Assembly: GCA_047625765.1 (NCBI GenBank) | Contig: JBLHRE010000002.1 | Span: 1 to 39,841 of the forward strand | DNA: 39,841 bases | DNA from: JBLHRE01 sp047625765 | GTDB taxonomy: Bacteria > Bacteroidota > Bacteroidia > Flavobacteriales > JBLHRE01 | Direction: 5' to 3' | Shown here: positions 22,841 through 31,914 of the stretch, one piece after another | How positions within the stretch are numbered: the first letter of the stretch is position 1 | Layout: each line of letters starts with the position of its first letter | The notes under the pieces: generated by a model | Seen by the model: the letters and a program-made list of their open reading frames with translations, nothing else | Database searches by the model: none | What the model was told of the DNA's origin: nothing | Translations under genes and position numbers: made by a program

Positions 22841-25171
22841 ATGGTTAAACTAGCTAATGTTGGGTATTTGTCCTTTTTAAGAGGGTTTTTTACGATTTGC
22901 ATGTTTTTTAGCGGATTGGGCCAAGTCATTTCTCAAGAGGTTTCGATCGGAGCTTGGAGAACGCACTTGCCATTATCCAATTGCACCAAAGTTGTTCTAA
23001 ATGGAAATTTTGTTTTTGGAATGACCGATAATGGAATTCTTAAATACGATAGGGGTGATAATAGTTTAGAAAAAATTACAAAGCAAAATGGTTTGTCCGG
23101 AGTCGATTTGACCACAATGGCTGTTCATGAGGAATTGGATATTGTATTGATTGGATATCAAGATGGGCAATTGGATTTAATGCGCGGAAATGATATTGTT
23201 GGACTTGGAGACATTGTGCGTTCTAATATTATTGGGAACAAAAAAATAAACCAAATTGAAATTATAGATAACCTCGCATACTTGGCTTGTGGTTTTGGAG
23301 TTGTGGTTTATGATTTACAGAGGTTAGAGTTTAAGGAAACTTATATTATTGGGCCCAATGCAAGTACCTTGGAAGTATTTGATATTACTATTCTAAATAA
23401 CCAAATCTACGCTTCAACTCCTTCGGGACTTTATCAGGCAAGTGCAGTAAATGTCAATCTAATAGATTTTAACAATTGGTCGGTGGTTCAAGAGTTGCCA
23501 AAAAGTTCGTTTGGAGAATTGGAGGTTTTTCAAGGAAGATTGATTGCTGAAAATTCGAATGCTGCGTATAACCAAGATACCTTATATCAAAACATTGATG
23601 GTTTCTGGTCAGAATTTGCTCCAGGTAATTATTATTCGGTGGAGGAGCTTAGTGTAAGCAATAATACGTTGCTAGTTGTACATCCTTACGGTATTCAATG
23701 GTACGACACCAAGTTTAGCTTAGGGCCTTCTATAAGCAACCTAACAGCTCCTTTTAGGCCGAGATCTGCCCTAATCGATGAGTATGGTCATTATTGGATT
23801 GGAAGTGCTGATTTTGGCTTAATAAACAAATGGTATGATGGTCGTACAGACGTACTAAGTGTGAACACTCCAAAATACAGAGATGTTTTTAACTTATACA
23901 GTGCCAACAACAAGGTGTATTCTAGTACAGGAGGGTACGGTCCGGCTATGAATAGCATTTATAGCACTAAAGGATATGCCGCTTACGAGAATTTTGAATG
24001 GCGCAATTACCCAGTAGACTATGAGCGAGATAGTGTTTTTGATATAATAATGACAATTCCAGACCCTCAGGATCCTTCTGTATTATATGCAGCAACTTGG
24101 AATTACGGCTTAGCCAAATACAAAGACAATGTATTAATAGAGCGTTATGATGCAAATAATAGCAGCCTGCAAGACTATGAGGACACAGGGAATGAAAGAG
24201 TAGGTAGTTTAGCTTTTGATTCGGATCATAATTTGTGGATGACCAATTCTGAGGCACAAAACCCACTATCGGTGATGTATGATGATGGAACTTGGCAGTC
24301 TTATTCTATGAAACCTTTTGCCCAAGGCGATAAAATGGATAAATTTATTATCCACTCCTCTGGTCAAAAATGGTTGCAAGTTTTTAGAAAAGGGCTTATT
24401 GTCTTTGATGATAATAACACTCCAACAAACACAAACGATGATGTGCGAAAGTTTTTAGGAGCAGGCGAGGGAAATGGAAATTTACCATCTACCGATGTCA
24501 AATGTTTAGCCGAGGATTTGGATGGAGAAATATGGGTTGGGACTAGCCAAGGTTTAGCCGTTATTTATAATCCAGAGTTTATTATTGAAAATGATAATAT
24601 AGAAGCGCAACCCATATTAATTAACGACAATGGGGTTGTCAATCAACTTCTAGAAAATGAAGGAGTGCAAGCGATTGCTGTGGATGGTGCCAATAGAAAA
24701 TGGATAGGAACAGCGTCATCTGGAGTGTTTCTATTTTCGGAAAATGGGCAAGAAGTATTGGCTAATTTCACAACAGAAAATAGCCCATTGCTTTCAAATA
24801 ACATTTTGTCGGTTGCTATCAACCAAACCAACGGAGAGGTGTTTGTAGGGACAGAAAAGGGACTCGTATCTTATAGAGGAACAGCAACAGAAGGAGTGGA
24901 AAGTTTTGGGAGAGTGTATGCCTTTCCAAATCCAGTCAAACCAGGTTATGATGGACCAATAGCTATTACTGGTTTGGTCGGTGATACACAGTTTAAAATT
25001 ACAGACATCAGCGGGAATTTAGTTTTTCAAGGATCAGCAGAAGGGGGACAGGCTATTTGGGACGGAAAAACCCATGAAGGCCGTAAGGTGCAAACGGGAG
25101 TTTACCTGTTTTTTGTAACCAATTACGATGGCACAGAAACAGCTATTACCAAAATCGCTTTCATCAACTAG
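22841..25171 (+). CDS. porZ: Type IX secretion system protein PorZ
   Basis: A 776-residue exported protein with a signal peptide (about 1-30). It carries two stretches of beta-propeller repeats (FVFGMTDNGILKYDR, AYLACGFGVVVYDL, IWVGTSQGLAVIYN, KWIGTASSGVFLFSEN) of the two-component-regulator propeller type. The C-terminal domain starts VYAFPNPVKPGYDGPI and ends GVYLFFVTNYDGTETAITKI, the type IX sorting-type domain. This is the PorZ architecture; PorZ acts at the cell surface in the attachment complex that processes type IX cargo and links it to A-LPS. The position directly before recO matches the gene order common in Bacteroidota. Its stop is three bases before the recO ATG. It implies the cell has a type IX system. 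Confidence 0.85.
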   Translation: MVKLANVGYLSFLRGFFTICMFFSGLGQVISQEVSIGAWRTHLPLSNCTKVVLNGNFVFGMTDNGILKYDRGDNSLEKITKQNGLSGVDLTTMAVHEELDIVLIGYQDGQLDLMRGNDIVGLGDIVRSNIIGNKKINQIEIIDNLAYLACGFGVVVYDLQRLEFKETYIIGPNASTLEVFDITILNNQIYASTPSGLYQASAVNVNLIDFNNWSVVQELPKSSFGELEVFQGRLIAENSNAAYNQDTLYQNIDGFWSEFAPGNYYSVEELSVSNNTLLVVHPYGIQWYDTKFSLGPSISNLTAPFRPRSALIDEYGHYWIGSADFGLINKWYDGRTDVLSVNTPKYRDVFNLYSANNKVYSSTGGYGPAMNSIYSTKGYAAYENFEWRNYPVDYERDSVFDIIMTIPDPQDPSVLYAATWNYGLAKYKDNVLIERYDANNSSLQDYEDTGNERVGSLAFDSDHNLWMTNSEAQNPLSVMYDDGTWQSYSMKPFAQGDKMDKFIIHSSGQKWLQVFRKGLIVFDDNNTPTNTNDDVRKFLGAGEGNGNLPSTDVKCLAEDLDGEIWVGTSQGLAVIYNPEFIIENDNIEAQPILINDNGVVNQLLENEGVQAIAVDGANRKWIGTASSGVFLFSENGQEVLANFTTENSPLLSNNILSVAINQTNGEVFVGTEKGLVSYRGTATEGVESFGRVYAFPNPVKPGYDGPIAITGLVGDTQFKITDISGNLVFQGSAEGGQAIWDGKTHEGRKVQTGVYLFFVTNYDGTETAITKIAFIN

Positions 25172-25174
25172 CCC

Positions 25175-25909
25175 ATGCAAAAAGCCAAAGGGATAGTATT
25201 GCATCACATTCCTTATTCCGAAACCAGTATTGTAGCGCATGTTTTTACCCTAGAATTTGGGTTTAAATCATTTATGGTAAAAGGTGCCAGGAAACCAAAA
25301 GCGAAAATTAAAAAGTCAATATTTTTACCCTTGCAGGAGCTTCTACTTAATTTTTATCCTGCAAAATCGGATGATGGTATGTCTTTATTGTCTGCGGCAC
25401 AACCAATAAATATGAATCTTTACTTGGGCCAAGATGTTATCGTTTCATCCCTTTCATTTTTCATTGCAGAGGTTTCTTATAAGTCCTTGAAAAACGAACA
25501 GGAAAATCCATTTCTTTATCAATTTATAAGAGATTTTGGGCAAGGTCTGCAAGATCTAGACAGATCCAACTATGCTTTAATACCAAACTACTTTTTGGTA
25601 CAGCTGTCGTCTTTTTTGGGATTTATGGTTATCGGGGAAAGCAGCGAAAATTCTAAATACTTTGATATGGAGCATGGTGTCTTTGTTCCTTTTAAGCCCA
25701 AGAACGATTTATTCATGAGTTCGGGAACATCAAAACTGTTGCTTTCTTTGGCAAACAGTAAACTTGATGGACTAAAAGCAATTTCGAGCACAAAAACAGA
25801 TAGAACAGACTTAACCAACCAAATGCTTAAGTATTACAGTCTTCATGTAGCCCAATTTGGCAAAATAAAGTCGCTGGAAGTGCTTCAGTCTGTTTTTCAA
25901 GTGATGTGA
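25175..25909 (+). CDS. recO: DNA repair protein RecO
   Basis: A 244-residue RecO, which helps RecR load RecA on SSB-coated DNA. The N-terminal OB fold reads KAKGIVLHHIPYSETSIVAH then KSFMVKGARKPKAKIKKSIF, followed by LPLQELLLNFYPAK; the C-terminal helical part follows. I see no CxxC zinc motif, as in many Bacteroidota RecO. It follows porZ by three bases, so it is coupled to it. It is convergent with the DUF4837 gene, with only 21 bases between. Confidence 0.9.
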   Translation: MQKAKGIVLHHIPYSETSIVAHVFTLEFGFKSFMVKGARKPKAKIKKSIFLPLQELLLNFYPAKSDDGMSLLSAAQPINMNLYLGQDVIVSSLSFFIAEVSYKSLKNEQENPFLYQFIRDFGQGLQDLDRSNYALIPNYFLVQLSSFLGFMVIGESSENSKYFDMEHGVFVPFKPKNDLFMSSGTSKLLLSLANSKLDGLKAISSTKTDRTDLTNQMLKYYSLHVAQFGKIKSLEVLQSVFQVM

Positions 25910-25930
25910 GCTTGCGACTTTAAAAAGCGC

Positions 25931-26908
25931 TTAAATAAGCTCTAAAGAGTTGAATATTGCTTCTAATTCCAGAATCAAATTCCGCTTCCTAAACCCAGGC
26001 CCAAAAACATAGCCATCGAGAGTAATGATTTTTGAACCATCTCGTGACAATACACGGTATTGGATAAATGGCCCACCCATAAAATCATTTTTCATTTTCC
26101 ACAGACCTCTTGCGCGAATAGCGTGCGTGTCGAATTCTGATATACGTTCTATTTCAATTGGCGCAAGTGTCTCGGTACTCATATAAGCACCAGAACGTTG
26201 GCCAGGTAAATTAGGTTTGGCAACTTGGTTTCTATCGGCAACCAATCCATCCAGGTTAAATTGGTTTTCTGAAACGTATGGTGTAACAGAAATCAGGATT
26301 CCTAAAGTTGCTTTTGGCATTTCTTTTTTAAGGTGATACACATTTTCTGAAGCGGTACCTGCCTCGTAGTAATCTTTAGGGATAGATAATTTAATGCCTT
26401 GTTCGGTTTTTAGTTTGTTTTCAAAACCTTCTAAAGCAATCATTTTATATCGTGTCTGCTCGCGTATAATCTCTTCGCGCATAAACATTGCTGCAATTTG
26501 ATTTCCTTTGGAACTTATTTGAGCTCTTAATCCGTTTATGGAAGAGGCTTCAAGCTTTAGAAACAATTGTATATCGGAGAAAATTTCGGAAGATTTTTTT
26601 AATCCTTGATCATTACCAATTTGAACTGCAAGAACATTTCTATGCGTTTTAAGCATTCTTCCAAAAGCAGATTTTGGAATTGAAATTAAGCGAAATGCAG
26701 CTTCTTCGGTTGGTAGACCGGGCAAAGAATACCCAAGGTACTTTATTAAAGAGTCTTGTAAATCCGATTTCCACAAATCGGTTTCAATTAGAACAATTAG
26801 TTCTCCTGTTTTCCCTCCACTAGCAGGCAGAACATCAGAATCTTCTAGCCAAGAGCAAGAAGCAAAAACAAAAGAAATTAGTAAAGTTATTAGCGCTAAT
26901 CTTTTCAT
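25931..26908 (-). CDS. DUF4837 family lipoprotein
   Basis: A 325-residue lipoprotein. The signal peptide ends in the lipobox VFASC (about Cys 18), then SWLEDSDVLPASGGKTGELI, the opening typical of DUF4837, a Bacteroidota family of unknown function. Alternating alpha/beta blocks follow, with RMLKTHRNVLAVQIGND, KGNQIAAMFMREEIIREQ and the C-terminal GPFIQYRVLSRDGSKIITLD. It overlaps the end of the lytic transglycosylase gene by four bases (ATGA), so it is coupled to it, which hints at a cell-wall-related job; that link is inference. Confidence 0.87.
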   Translation of the reverse strand: MKRLALITLLISFVFASCSWLEDSDVLPASGGKTGELIVLIETDLWKSDLQDSLIKYLGYSLPGLPTEEAAFRLISIPKSAFGRMLKTHRNVLAVQIGNDQGLKKSSEIFSDIQLFLKLEASSINGLRAQISSKGNQIAAMFMREEIIREQTRYKMIALEGFENKLKTEQGIKLSIPKDYYEAGTASENVYHLKKEMPKATLGILISVTPYVSENQFNLDGLVADRNQVAKPNLPGQRSGAYMSTETLAPIEIERISEFDTHAIRARGLWKMKNDFMGGPFIQYRVLSRDGSKIITLDGYVFGPGFRKRNLILELEAIFNSLELI

Positions 26909-28155
26909 AAAAAAGCGGGTTTCACGTATAATGTTAAGCGTTGACCTATCCTTAGATTATCAGACTTTAAGTTGTTCCATTTTCTTATTTCGCTAACGCG
27001 GCAGCCATATTTATCGGCAACCTTTCCAAGATAATCACCAGATGTTACTTTATATCTTAGCCTTTGGTCAACTTCTAAATAAGGCGGAGTTTCATAACTA
27101 TTGGCAGCCTCGTCTCTTTTAATCATTGCATAGATACTATCTTCCATAGCAATAAAAATACCGGCTTTTATTTCAGGTAAAATAATTCTGCTAGGCATCT
27201 CATTTACTACAGGAACAATGTTTCTTTTAAACGAAGGATTTAAAAAAGCAATGTCTTTTTCATCCATATCTAAAATACTAGCCAATTGCGAAAATCGAAC
27301 TTGCTGTAGGGTTTGAACAGTATCTAATCTTAAGCCATGAAATTGGGTCTTTGTGGCAAGAAACCCATCTTCTTCGGCATAAGTCATGACATAAGAGGCT
27401 GCCATAAAAATAGGAACATAATTTTGTGTTTCGGTGGGTAGAAATGGTCTTATTTGCCAATAATTTGTTTTGCCGCCAGACCTACTAATTGCTTTTCTTA
27501 CATTCCCTCTTCCTGCATTATAAGCAGCAAGAGAAAGGTTCCAATCATTATAAGTTTCGTAGAGATGTTTCAAGTGTAAACAGGCTGCCTCTGAAGCTTT
27601 GTAGGGATCAAATCTATCATCGGTATAAGAGCTAATTTCCAACCCATAAGCCTTACCTGTGCCATACATAAATTGCCAAAGGCCTCCAGCACCAACGTAA
27701 GATTTGGCTTGAGGGCTTAATGCCGATTCTATAATAGGCAAATACTTTAGCTCTAAGGGTAAATCATGTTTGTCTAAGGCTGCTTCAAAAATCGGGAAAT
27801 ACAATTCGGCCAATCCCATTAGCTTCTGCACCTGTTTGCCTCCTCTGTGAGTATAGGATTCTATGTAGTTTTTAATAGAACCATTAAACACAAACTCCAT
27901 TGGACTTGACATGTCCAAAGCTTTCATTCGATTAATATATACCTGATCTGAAACGTGACTAGGTTTGGGATAGGTTTCGTCTTGATCTACTGAGTAGATA
28001 TACTGAATGGGACTATTGGTAGAAAATACGCTGTCGAATCTGGCAAGAATGGGATCATCCAGTAAACGATATAAGGAATGGTATAGATCTTTTTGAGCAA
28101 AAGTATTTAGCCCCAAAAGAGCCGCAAAAATTAAAACTAACGGCTTTTTTGGCAT
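26905..28155 (-). CDS. Lytic transglycosylase with LysM domain (MltD-like)
   Basis: A 416-residue exported cell-wall enzyme with a signal peptide at 1-20. The SLT/GH23 catalytic domain (about 110-250) has the catalytic Glu in PIIESALSPQAKS, then GAGGLWQFMYGTGKAYGL and LAAYNAGRGNVRKAI, all family marks. A LysM domain closes the protein (YKVTSGDYLGKVADKYGCRV...WNNLKSDNLRIGQRL), binding peptidoglycan. It cleaves the MurNAc-GlcNAc bond with formation of 1,6-anhydroMurNAc. It starts four bases after the gatA stop and overlaps the DUF4837 gene. Confidence 0.93.
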   Translation of the reverse strand: MPKKPLVLIFAALLGLNTFAQKDLYHSLYRLLDDPILARFDSVFSTNSPIQYIYSVDQDETYPKPSHVSDQVYINRMKALDMSSPMEFVFNGSIKNYIESYTHRGGKQVQKLMGLAELYFPIFEAALDKHDLPLELKYLPIIESALSPQAKSYVGAGGLWQFMYGTGKAYGLEISSYTDDRFDPYKASEAACLHLKHLYETYNDWNLSLAAYNAGRGNVRKAISRSGGKTNYWQIRPFLPTETQNYVPIFMAASYVMTYAEEDGFLATKTQFHGLRLDTVQTLQQVRFSQLASILDMDEKDIAFLNPSFKRNIVPVVNEMPSRIILPEIKAGIFIAMEDSIYAMIKRDEAANSYETPPYLEVDQRLRYKVTSGDYLGKVADKYGCRVSEIRKWNNLKSDNLRIGQRLTLYVKPAFL

Positions 28156-28159
28156 GCTA

Positions 28160-29587
28160 TTAAATGTTTTGTTCTAGTTCTGATGCGAATGCAAAAAGTT
28201 TATCCTCTTCGAATTGATTAGCCATTAATTGTACTCCGTATGGCAATCCATTACTGTGTTTCGCCAAAGGAATAGAAATAGCAGGGTTTCCAGACAAATT
28301 GGCGTGAGCCGTAAAAATATCTTCTAGATAGATTTTTGTTAAATCTGCTCTATAGGCTGCATCATCAATATCAAAGGCTGTTCCTGGTGTAGTTGGAACT
28401 ATAATGAAATCGTAATCACTAAGGATCTCATTGGTTTTATCTTGAATTAAGCGCCTTACTTTTTGTCCTTTTGTAAAGTATGCATCATAATAACCAGCAC
28501 TTAACACAAAAGTTCCAAGCATAATTCTACGCTTTACCTCTTCTCCAAACCCTTCGGTTCTAGAGTTTTTATAAGTTGATTCTAAGCCAACTGCGTTTTC
28601 ACTTCTATACCCAAAATGAACACCATCGTATCGGGCTAAATTTGAGGACGCTTCGGCAGTGGTAAGTACATAGTAGGTAGGTACTAGAAAGTCTAGGTAA
28701 GGAAAATCAACAGCCTCTACTGTATGACCTTCTGCTTTTAACCTTTCAATTGTTTTAAGCACTTCTGCTTTTATTTCTGGATCTAAACCCTCGCGCTCGA
28801 AGTAATCGCTTAGGTAGGCAATACGCTTCTTTTCTCCATTGTCTTTGCTGGTATACGAAGTAACGGGTTTCGAAGAAGAAGTTCCATCCATTGGGTCTTT
28901 ACCGGCCATAATTTCGGTCAACAAGGCGGCATCGTAAACCGATTTACACATTGGTCCAATTTGGTCGAACGAAGAGCCGTAAGCAATCAAACCATAACGA
29001 GAAATACGTCCGTAAGTAGGTTTCACTCCAACAATACCACAAAATGATGCGGGCTGGCGAATAGAACCGCCAGTATCAGAACCTAAAGCGGCCTGACATA
29101 AATCTGCTGCTACTGCTGCCGCAGAACCACCAGAAGAACCTCCAGGCACTTTGTTTTCTCCATGGGGATTTAGAACAGGCCCGAAAGCTGAATTTTCGTT
29201 CGAACTTCCCATGGCAAACTCATCACAATTGGTGCGACCAATAATGATGATATCTTCTGCAAGTAGTTTTTGAATTGCTGTGGCAGAAAACAAGGATTCG
29301 AAGCCTTCCAAAATTTTTGAACTGGCAGAAACCTTGTGGTCTTTGATACAGATATTGTCTTTTACCGCTAACACCATTCCGGCTAATTTGCCGGCAGTGC
29401 CATTTGCAATTTTAGCATCAACAAGCTTGGATTGCTCCTTCGCTTCGTCTGCAAAAACTTCCAAAAATGCATTCAAATGCTTTTGCGATTCAATGCGATC
29501 TAGATAATACGAAACCAAGTTTTCACAACTTGTTTCCTTATTGGCTATTGCCTCTTGAATGGCTTGTAGTGAAGGGTAATTTTTCAT
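28160..29587 (-). CDS. gatA: Asp-tRNA(Asn)/Glu-tRNA(Gln) amidotransferase subunit A
   Basis: A 475-residue amidase-signature protein. The Ser-cisSer-Lys triad is visible: Lys in AVKDNICIKDHKV, and the serines in PGGSSGGSAAAVAAD and ALGSDTGGSIRQPASFCG. It releases ammonia from glutamine, and GatB transfers it to misacylated tRNA. FDQIGPMCKSVYDAALL and the C-terminal NLSGNPAISIPLAKHSNGLP agree with GatA rather than a general amidase. gatB and gatC are not in the window. It lies three bases after tatA. Confidence 0.95.
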   Translation of the reverse strand: MKNYPSLQAIQEAIANKETSCENLVSYYLDRIESQKHLNAFLEVFADEAKEQSKLVDAKIANGTAGKLAGMVLAVKDNICIKDHKVSASSKILEGFESLFSATAIQKLLAEDIIIIGRTNCDEFAMGSSNENSAFGPVLNPHGENKVPGGSSGGSAAAVAADLCQAALGSDTGGSIRQPASFCGIVGVKPTYGRISRYGLIAYGSSFDQIGPMCKSVYDAALLTEIMAGKDPMDGTSSSKPVTSYTSKDNGEKKRIAYLSDYFEREGLDPEIKAEVLKTIERLKAEGHTVEAVDFPYLDFLVPTYYVLTTAEASSNLARYDGVHFGYRSENAVGLESTYKNSRTEGFGEEVKRRIMLGTFVLSAGYYDAYFTKGQKVRRLIQDKTNEILSDYDFIIVPTTPGTAFDIDDAAYRADLTKIYLEDIFTAHANLSGNPAISIPLAKHSNGLPYGVQLMANQFEEDKLFAFASELEQNI

Positions 29588-29590
29588 GTG

Positions 29591-29788
29591 CTATTTAGAC
29601 TCAGACTTATCTTCTACTTTGTCGTTACCTGCGTTTTTAGAAGCATCCTTAAACTCCTTGATACCGCCACCTAAGCCGCGCATCAATTCAGGAATTTTCT
29701 TTCCTCCAAACAATAACAATACAGCCACAATGATTAATACCCATTCGTAACCTCCCATAAATCCGGCTAATTCAATATTTGCTAACAT
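29591..29788 (-). CDS. tatA: Sec-independent translocase protein TatA
   Basis: A 65-residue TatA/E family protein. A short N-terminus is followed by one membrane helix (WVLIIVAVLLLFGGKKIPEL), the FGxKxxPEL hinge, an amphipathic helix (RGLGGGIKEFKDASKNA) and a charged tail. It forms the pore of the twin-arginine pathway; tatC is not in the window. It leads the tatA-gatA-transglycosylase-DUF4837 unit, with a -7 element upstream. Confidence 0.95.
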   Translation of the reverse strand: MLANIELAGFMGGYEWVLIIVAVLLLFGGKKIPELMRGLGGGIKEFKDASKNAGNDKVEDKSESK

Positions 29789-29806
29789 ATCTTCATATTT
29801 AGGCTA

Positions 29807-29814
29807 CAAAGGTA
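29807..29814 (-). promoter_or_regulatory. -7 element (TACCTTTG) for the tatA unit
   Basis: On the minus strand TACCTTTG matches TAnnTTTG 19 bases before the tatA ATG. Confidence 0.5.
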
Positions 29815-29861
29815 GTAATTAGGCACGAGTTTAAATAAACTCAACCCATTAGTCTTTAAAC

Positions 29862-29903
29862 CAAAAAAGCAGCTTAATTTTAAAGGAATCAAGCTGCTTT
29901 TTA
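29862..29903 (-). terminator. Terminator of the envelope operon
   Basis: Stem AAAAAGCAGCTT / AAGCTGCTTTTT (29864-29875 with 29891-29902), 15-base loop, with T runs on both strands. It closes the operon that ends with the EnvC-like gene at 29919. Confidence 0.9.
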
Positions 29904-29918
29904 GAGGATTAATTTGAC

Positions 29919-31121
29919 TTACTTATAGAGCCAAGAACTTGGATTTTGTCGGTTCGAAAATTTCCAAAGTTGAAAATTTAGTACCGCTGCTCCAGATTCT
30001 ACATTGGTGTGTATTTTCCCTAGCAATTGTTTGGTATCTACTTTCTCACCTTGAGTAACATAGATCTCATCGAGATTGGAGTATACCGTATAATATTCTC
30101 CGTGATTGATCATAATTGCCTTATGATTGCCTGGTATGACCAATACATTCTGAATGGTGCCTTTATATACTGCTCTAGCAGCTGTACCTGTTTCTGTACT
30201 AATTAATACACCTTTGTTTTCAATAACAATTCCTTTAAGAACAGGATGTGGTTGTATCCCAAATTTACCCGTGATTATTCCACGCTCTACGGGCCAAGGG
30301 AGATTGCCTTTGTTGGAGGCAAAACTATTTGATAATGCTTTGGCTTCGGGAGTAAGCGTAAAAGACTCTTTACTTCCACTGCTTTCTCTCGCCTTCTTTA
30401 ATTCTGCTTCGATGATGGTTTCAATCGCTTTTTGCAATTGTCGGGTCGCTTTCTCTTTTTTACGTAAGTTCTTTTTTAATTCTGATTCTTTGGACTCTAA
30501 ATTTTGAACCAATTGGCGTTGGTCATTTTGTTCAGAAGCGAGGCCTTGGTTTTCTTTTCTTTTAGCTCCTAGCAGAGCTTCTTTTTCAAGCTTCTCCTCT
30601 TCTAAGCGCACAATAAGTCCGATTATCTTCTCTTGCTTGGTAATTATATCTTCGGCCTGTTCTCTTCTATAACCCCCATACTCTTGCATGTATCTAAACC
30701 TTCGGTATGCCTGATTGAAGTCTCTAGATGAAAACAAAAACATGATACGACTATAAGTGCTTTTGCTTTTATATGCCTGTAAAATGAGGTTGGCATAATT
30801 TTCTTTTAAAACGGTCAATTCCTTTTCCCGTTTAGCAATGGTGGCATTATTCTCAGCAATGGAATTGTCTATGAATTTAATCTCCTTATTGATTGTATTT
30901 ATGAGGTTTTTACGAGCACCTATTTTTTGATTTAAAGCCTCTAATTCCTGTAAACTATTCTTTTTTTGCGAACGTGTCTGACTCAGCAACTTGTTGGTTT
31001 GCTGAATTTCTGCTTGTAAAGACTTACGTTCTTTTTGCAGCTCTTTTTTTGTTTGTCCAAACAACGTATTAGACAATAGGAAAAGGGCAACTGCAAAGAG
31101 TAGTTTAATTCCTAATTTCAT
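29919..31121 (-). CDS. EnvC-like murein hydrolase activator (degenerate M23/LytM)
   Basis: A 400-residue exported protein: signal peptide (about 1-22, ending SNTLFGQ), a long coiled coil (about 23-255) and a C-terminal LytM/M23 domain (about 280-400, from WPVERGIITGKFGIQPHPVL). The metal ligands of active M23 enzymes are largely lost. The first His-x3-Asp region reads HPVLKGIVIENKGV without the Asp, and the final HxH reads VLNFQLW. This is the EnvC pattern: a non-catalytic LytM domain that activates amidases at the division site. The amidase partner is not in the window. The start overlaps the DUF4292 gene by 17 bases. Confidence 0.88.
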   Translation of the reverse strand: MKLGIKLLFAVALFLLSNTLFGQTKKELQKERKSLQAEIQQTNKLLSQTRSQKKNSLQELEALNQKIGARKNLINTINKEIKFIDNSIAENNATIAKREKELTVLKENYANLILQAYKSKSTYSRIMFLFSSRDFNQAYRRFRYMQEYGGYRREQAEDIITKQEKIIGLIVRLEEEKLEKEALLGAKRKENQGLASEQNDQRQLVQNLESKESELKKNLRKKEKATRQLQKAIETIIEAELKKARESSGSKESFTLTPEAKALSNSFASNKGNLPWPVERGIITGKFGIQPHPVLKGIVIENKGVLISTETGTAARAVYKGTIQNVLVIPGNHKAIMINHGEYYTVYSNLDEIYVTQGEKVDTKQLLGKIHTNVESGAAVLNFQLWKFSNRQNPSSWLYK

Positions 31122-31914
31122 AGTTGTCTGGAACTGAAAATTTAATTCTTAAGGGATCGTTAAGCTTTGGCTTACTCCATTTTATGTCAATAGTCTGAGC
31201 CAATTTACCTTTAATAAAGGTTTTGATATTTGTTCGTTTGATAAAGGTTTTTCCATGCCCCATGTTATCTCGTTCTAAATAAGAAACCTTTATAGACCTG
31301 TTTTGTAGTATATCATTCAGCTCCTGACTCATCAACCAATTGTGTTGCCCAATTTCAAGTGACCTTAACACTACGATAGGAGTTTCTTTTTGCCTTTCAA
31401 TTCGTTTCAGCGATTTCTCTGAGTAGTTACTTAAAAAACCGGCTTTTTCAATTTCGTAAACAAAGCCATTATTGGCGTCTAAACTTATTGGGCTTCCAAT
31501 AATTAAAGCCTCAAAATCGGCATAACTAACCTCTGCCTGTATCAGGCTCTGGATGTCTGCAAAACGCTTTACAAATACCGTTTTGTCTATCCTATTTAGC
31601 AACATAATAGTATCCTTGGTGATTATCAATCGTACCAATTCTATCCCGAGTCCAGGCGAAATAGAGGCCCAGATTACGGAGTCTCGCATCATTCTGAAAT
31701 TCACCCTTAAGCTTAATTTCTCCTTTGGGGTTTCGTAGGTAACACTTGCTCTCCCGCTATAAGTCTCGAAATTTTCTTGGTTGTTGGCTTGTAATGAATC
31801 ATAAAAAGCTACTGGACTTTCGGGGTAGTCTGTAACAGGGCCATTCAATCGCAATCCTCTACAGGCTGTTAAGGAAATGATAATAACTATGAAAATGTAG
31901 TGGTATTTAGTCAT
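31105..31914 (-). CDS. DUF4292 family lipoprotein
   Basis: A 269-residue lipoprotein starting at ATG 31914 (MTKYHYIFIVIIISLTACRG), which places a clean lipobox LTAC at the right depth; the open frame upstream lies inside the TPR gene. The body fits DUF4292, a Bacteroidota family with a LolA/LolB-like beta-barrel pattern (LSLRVNFRMMRDSVIWASIS, LGIELVRLIITKDTIMLLNR, FADIQSLIQAEVSYADFEAL). A lipid- or lipoprotein-carrier role is inferred from the fold. It overlaps the TPR gene by 8 bases and the EnvC-like gene by 17. Confidence 0.88.
   Translation of the reverse strand: MTKYHYIFIVIIISLTACRGLRLNGPVTDYPESPVAFYDSLQANNQENFETYSGRASVTYETPKEKLSLRVNFRMMRDSVIWASISPGLGIELVRLIITKDTIMLLNRIDKTVFVKRFADIQSLIQAEVSYADFEALIIGSPISLDANNGFVYEIEKAGFLSNYSEKSLKRIERQKETPIVVLRSLEIGQHNWLMSQELNDILQNRSIKVSYLERDNMGHGKTFIKRTNIKTFIKGKLAQTIDIKWSKPKLNDPLRIKFSVPDNYEIRN

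Noticed and set aside
25905..25945. Hairpin between recO and the DUF4837 gene as a shared terminator
   Set aside because: The stem needs several bulges and has no T run; I could not support it.
26915..26932. GTTTCACGTATAAT, a possible third parS
   Set aside because: Only the left half matches; the right half of the palindrome is lost, and it lies in coding sequence at the end of the transglycosylase gene.
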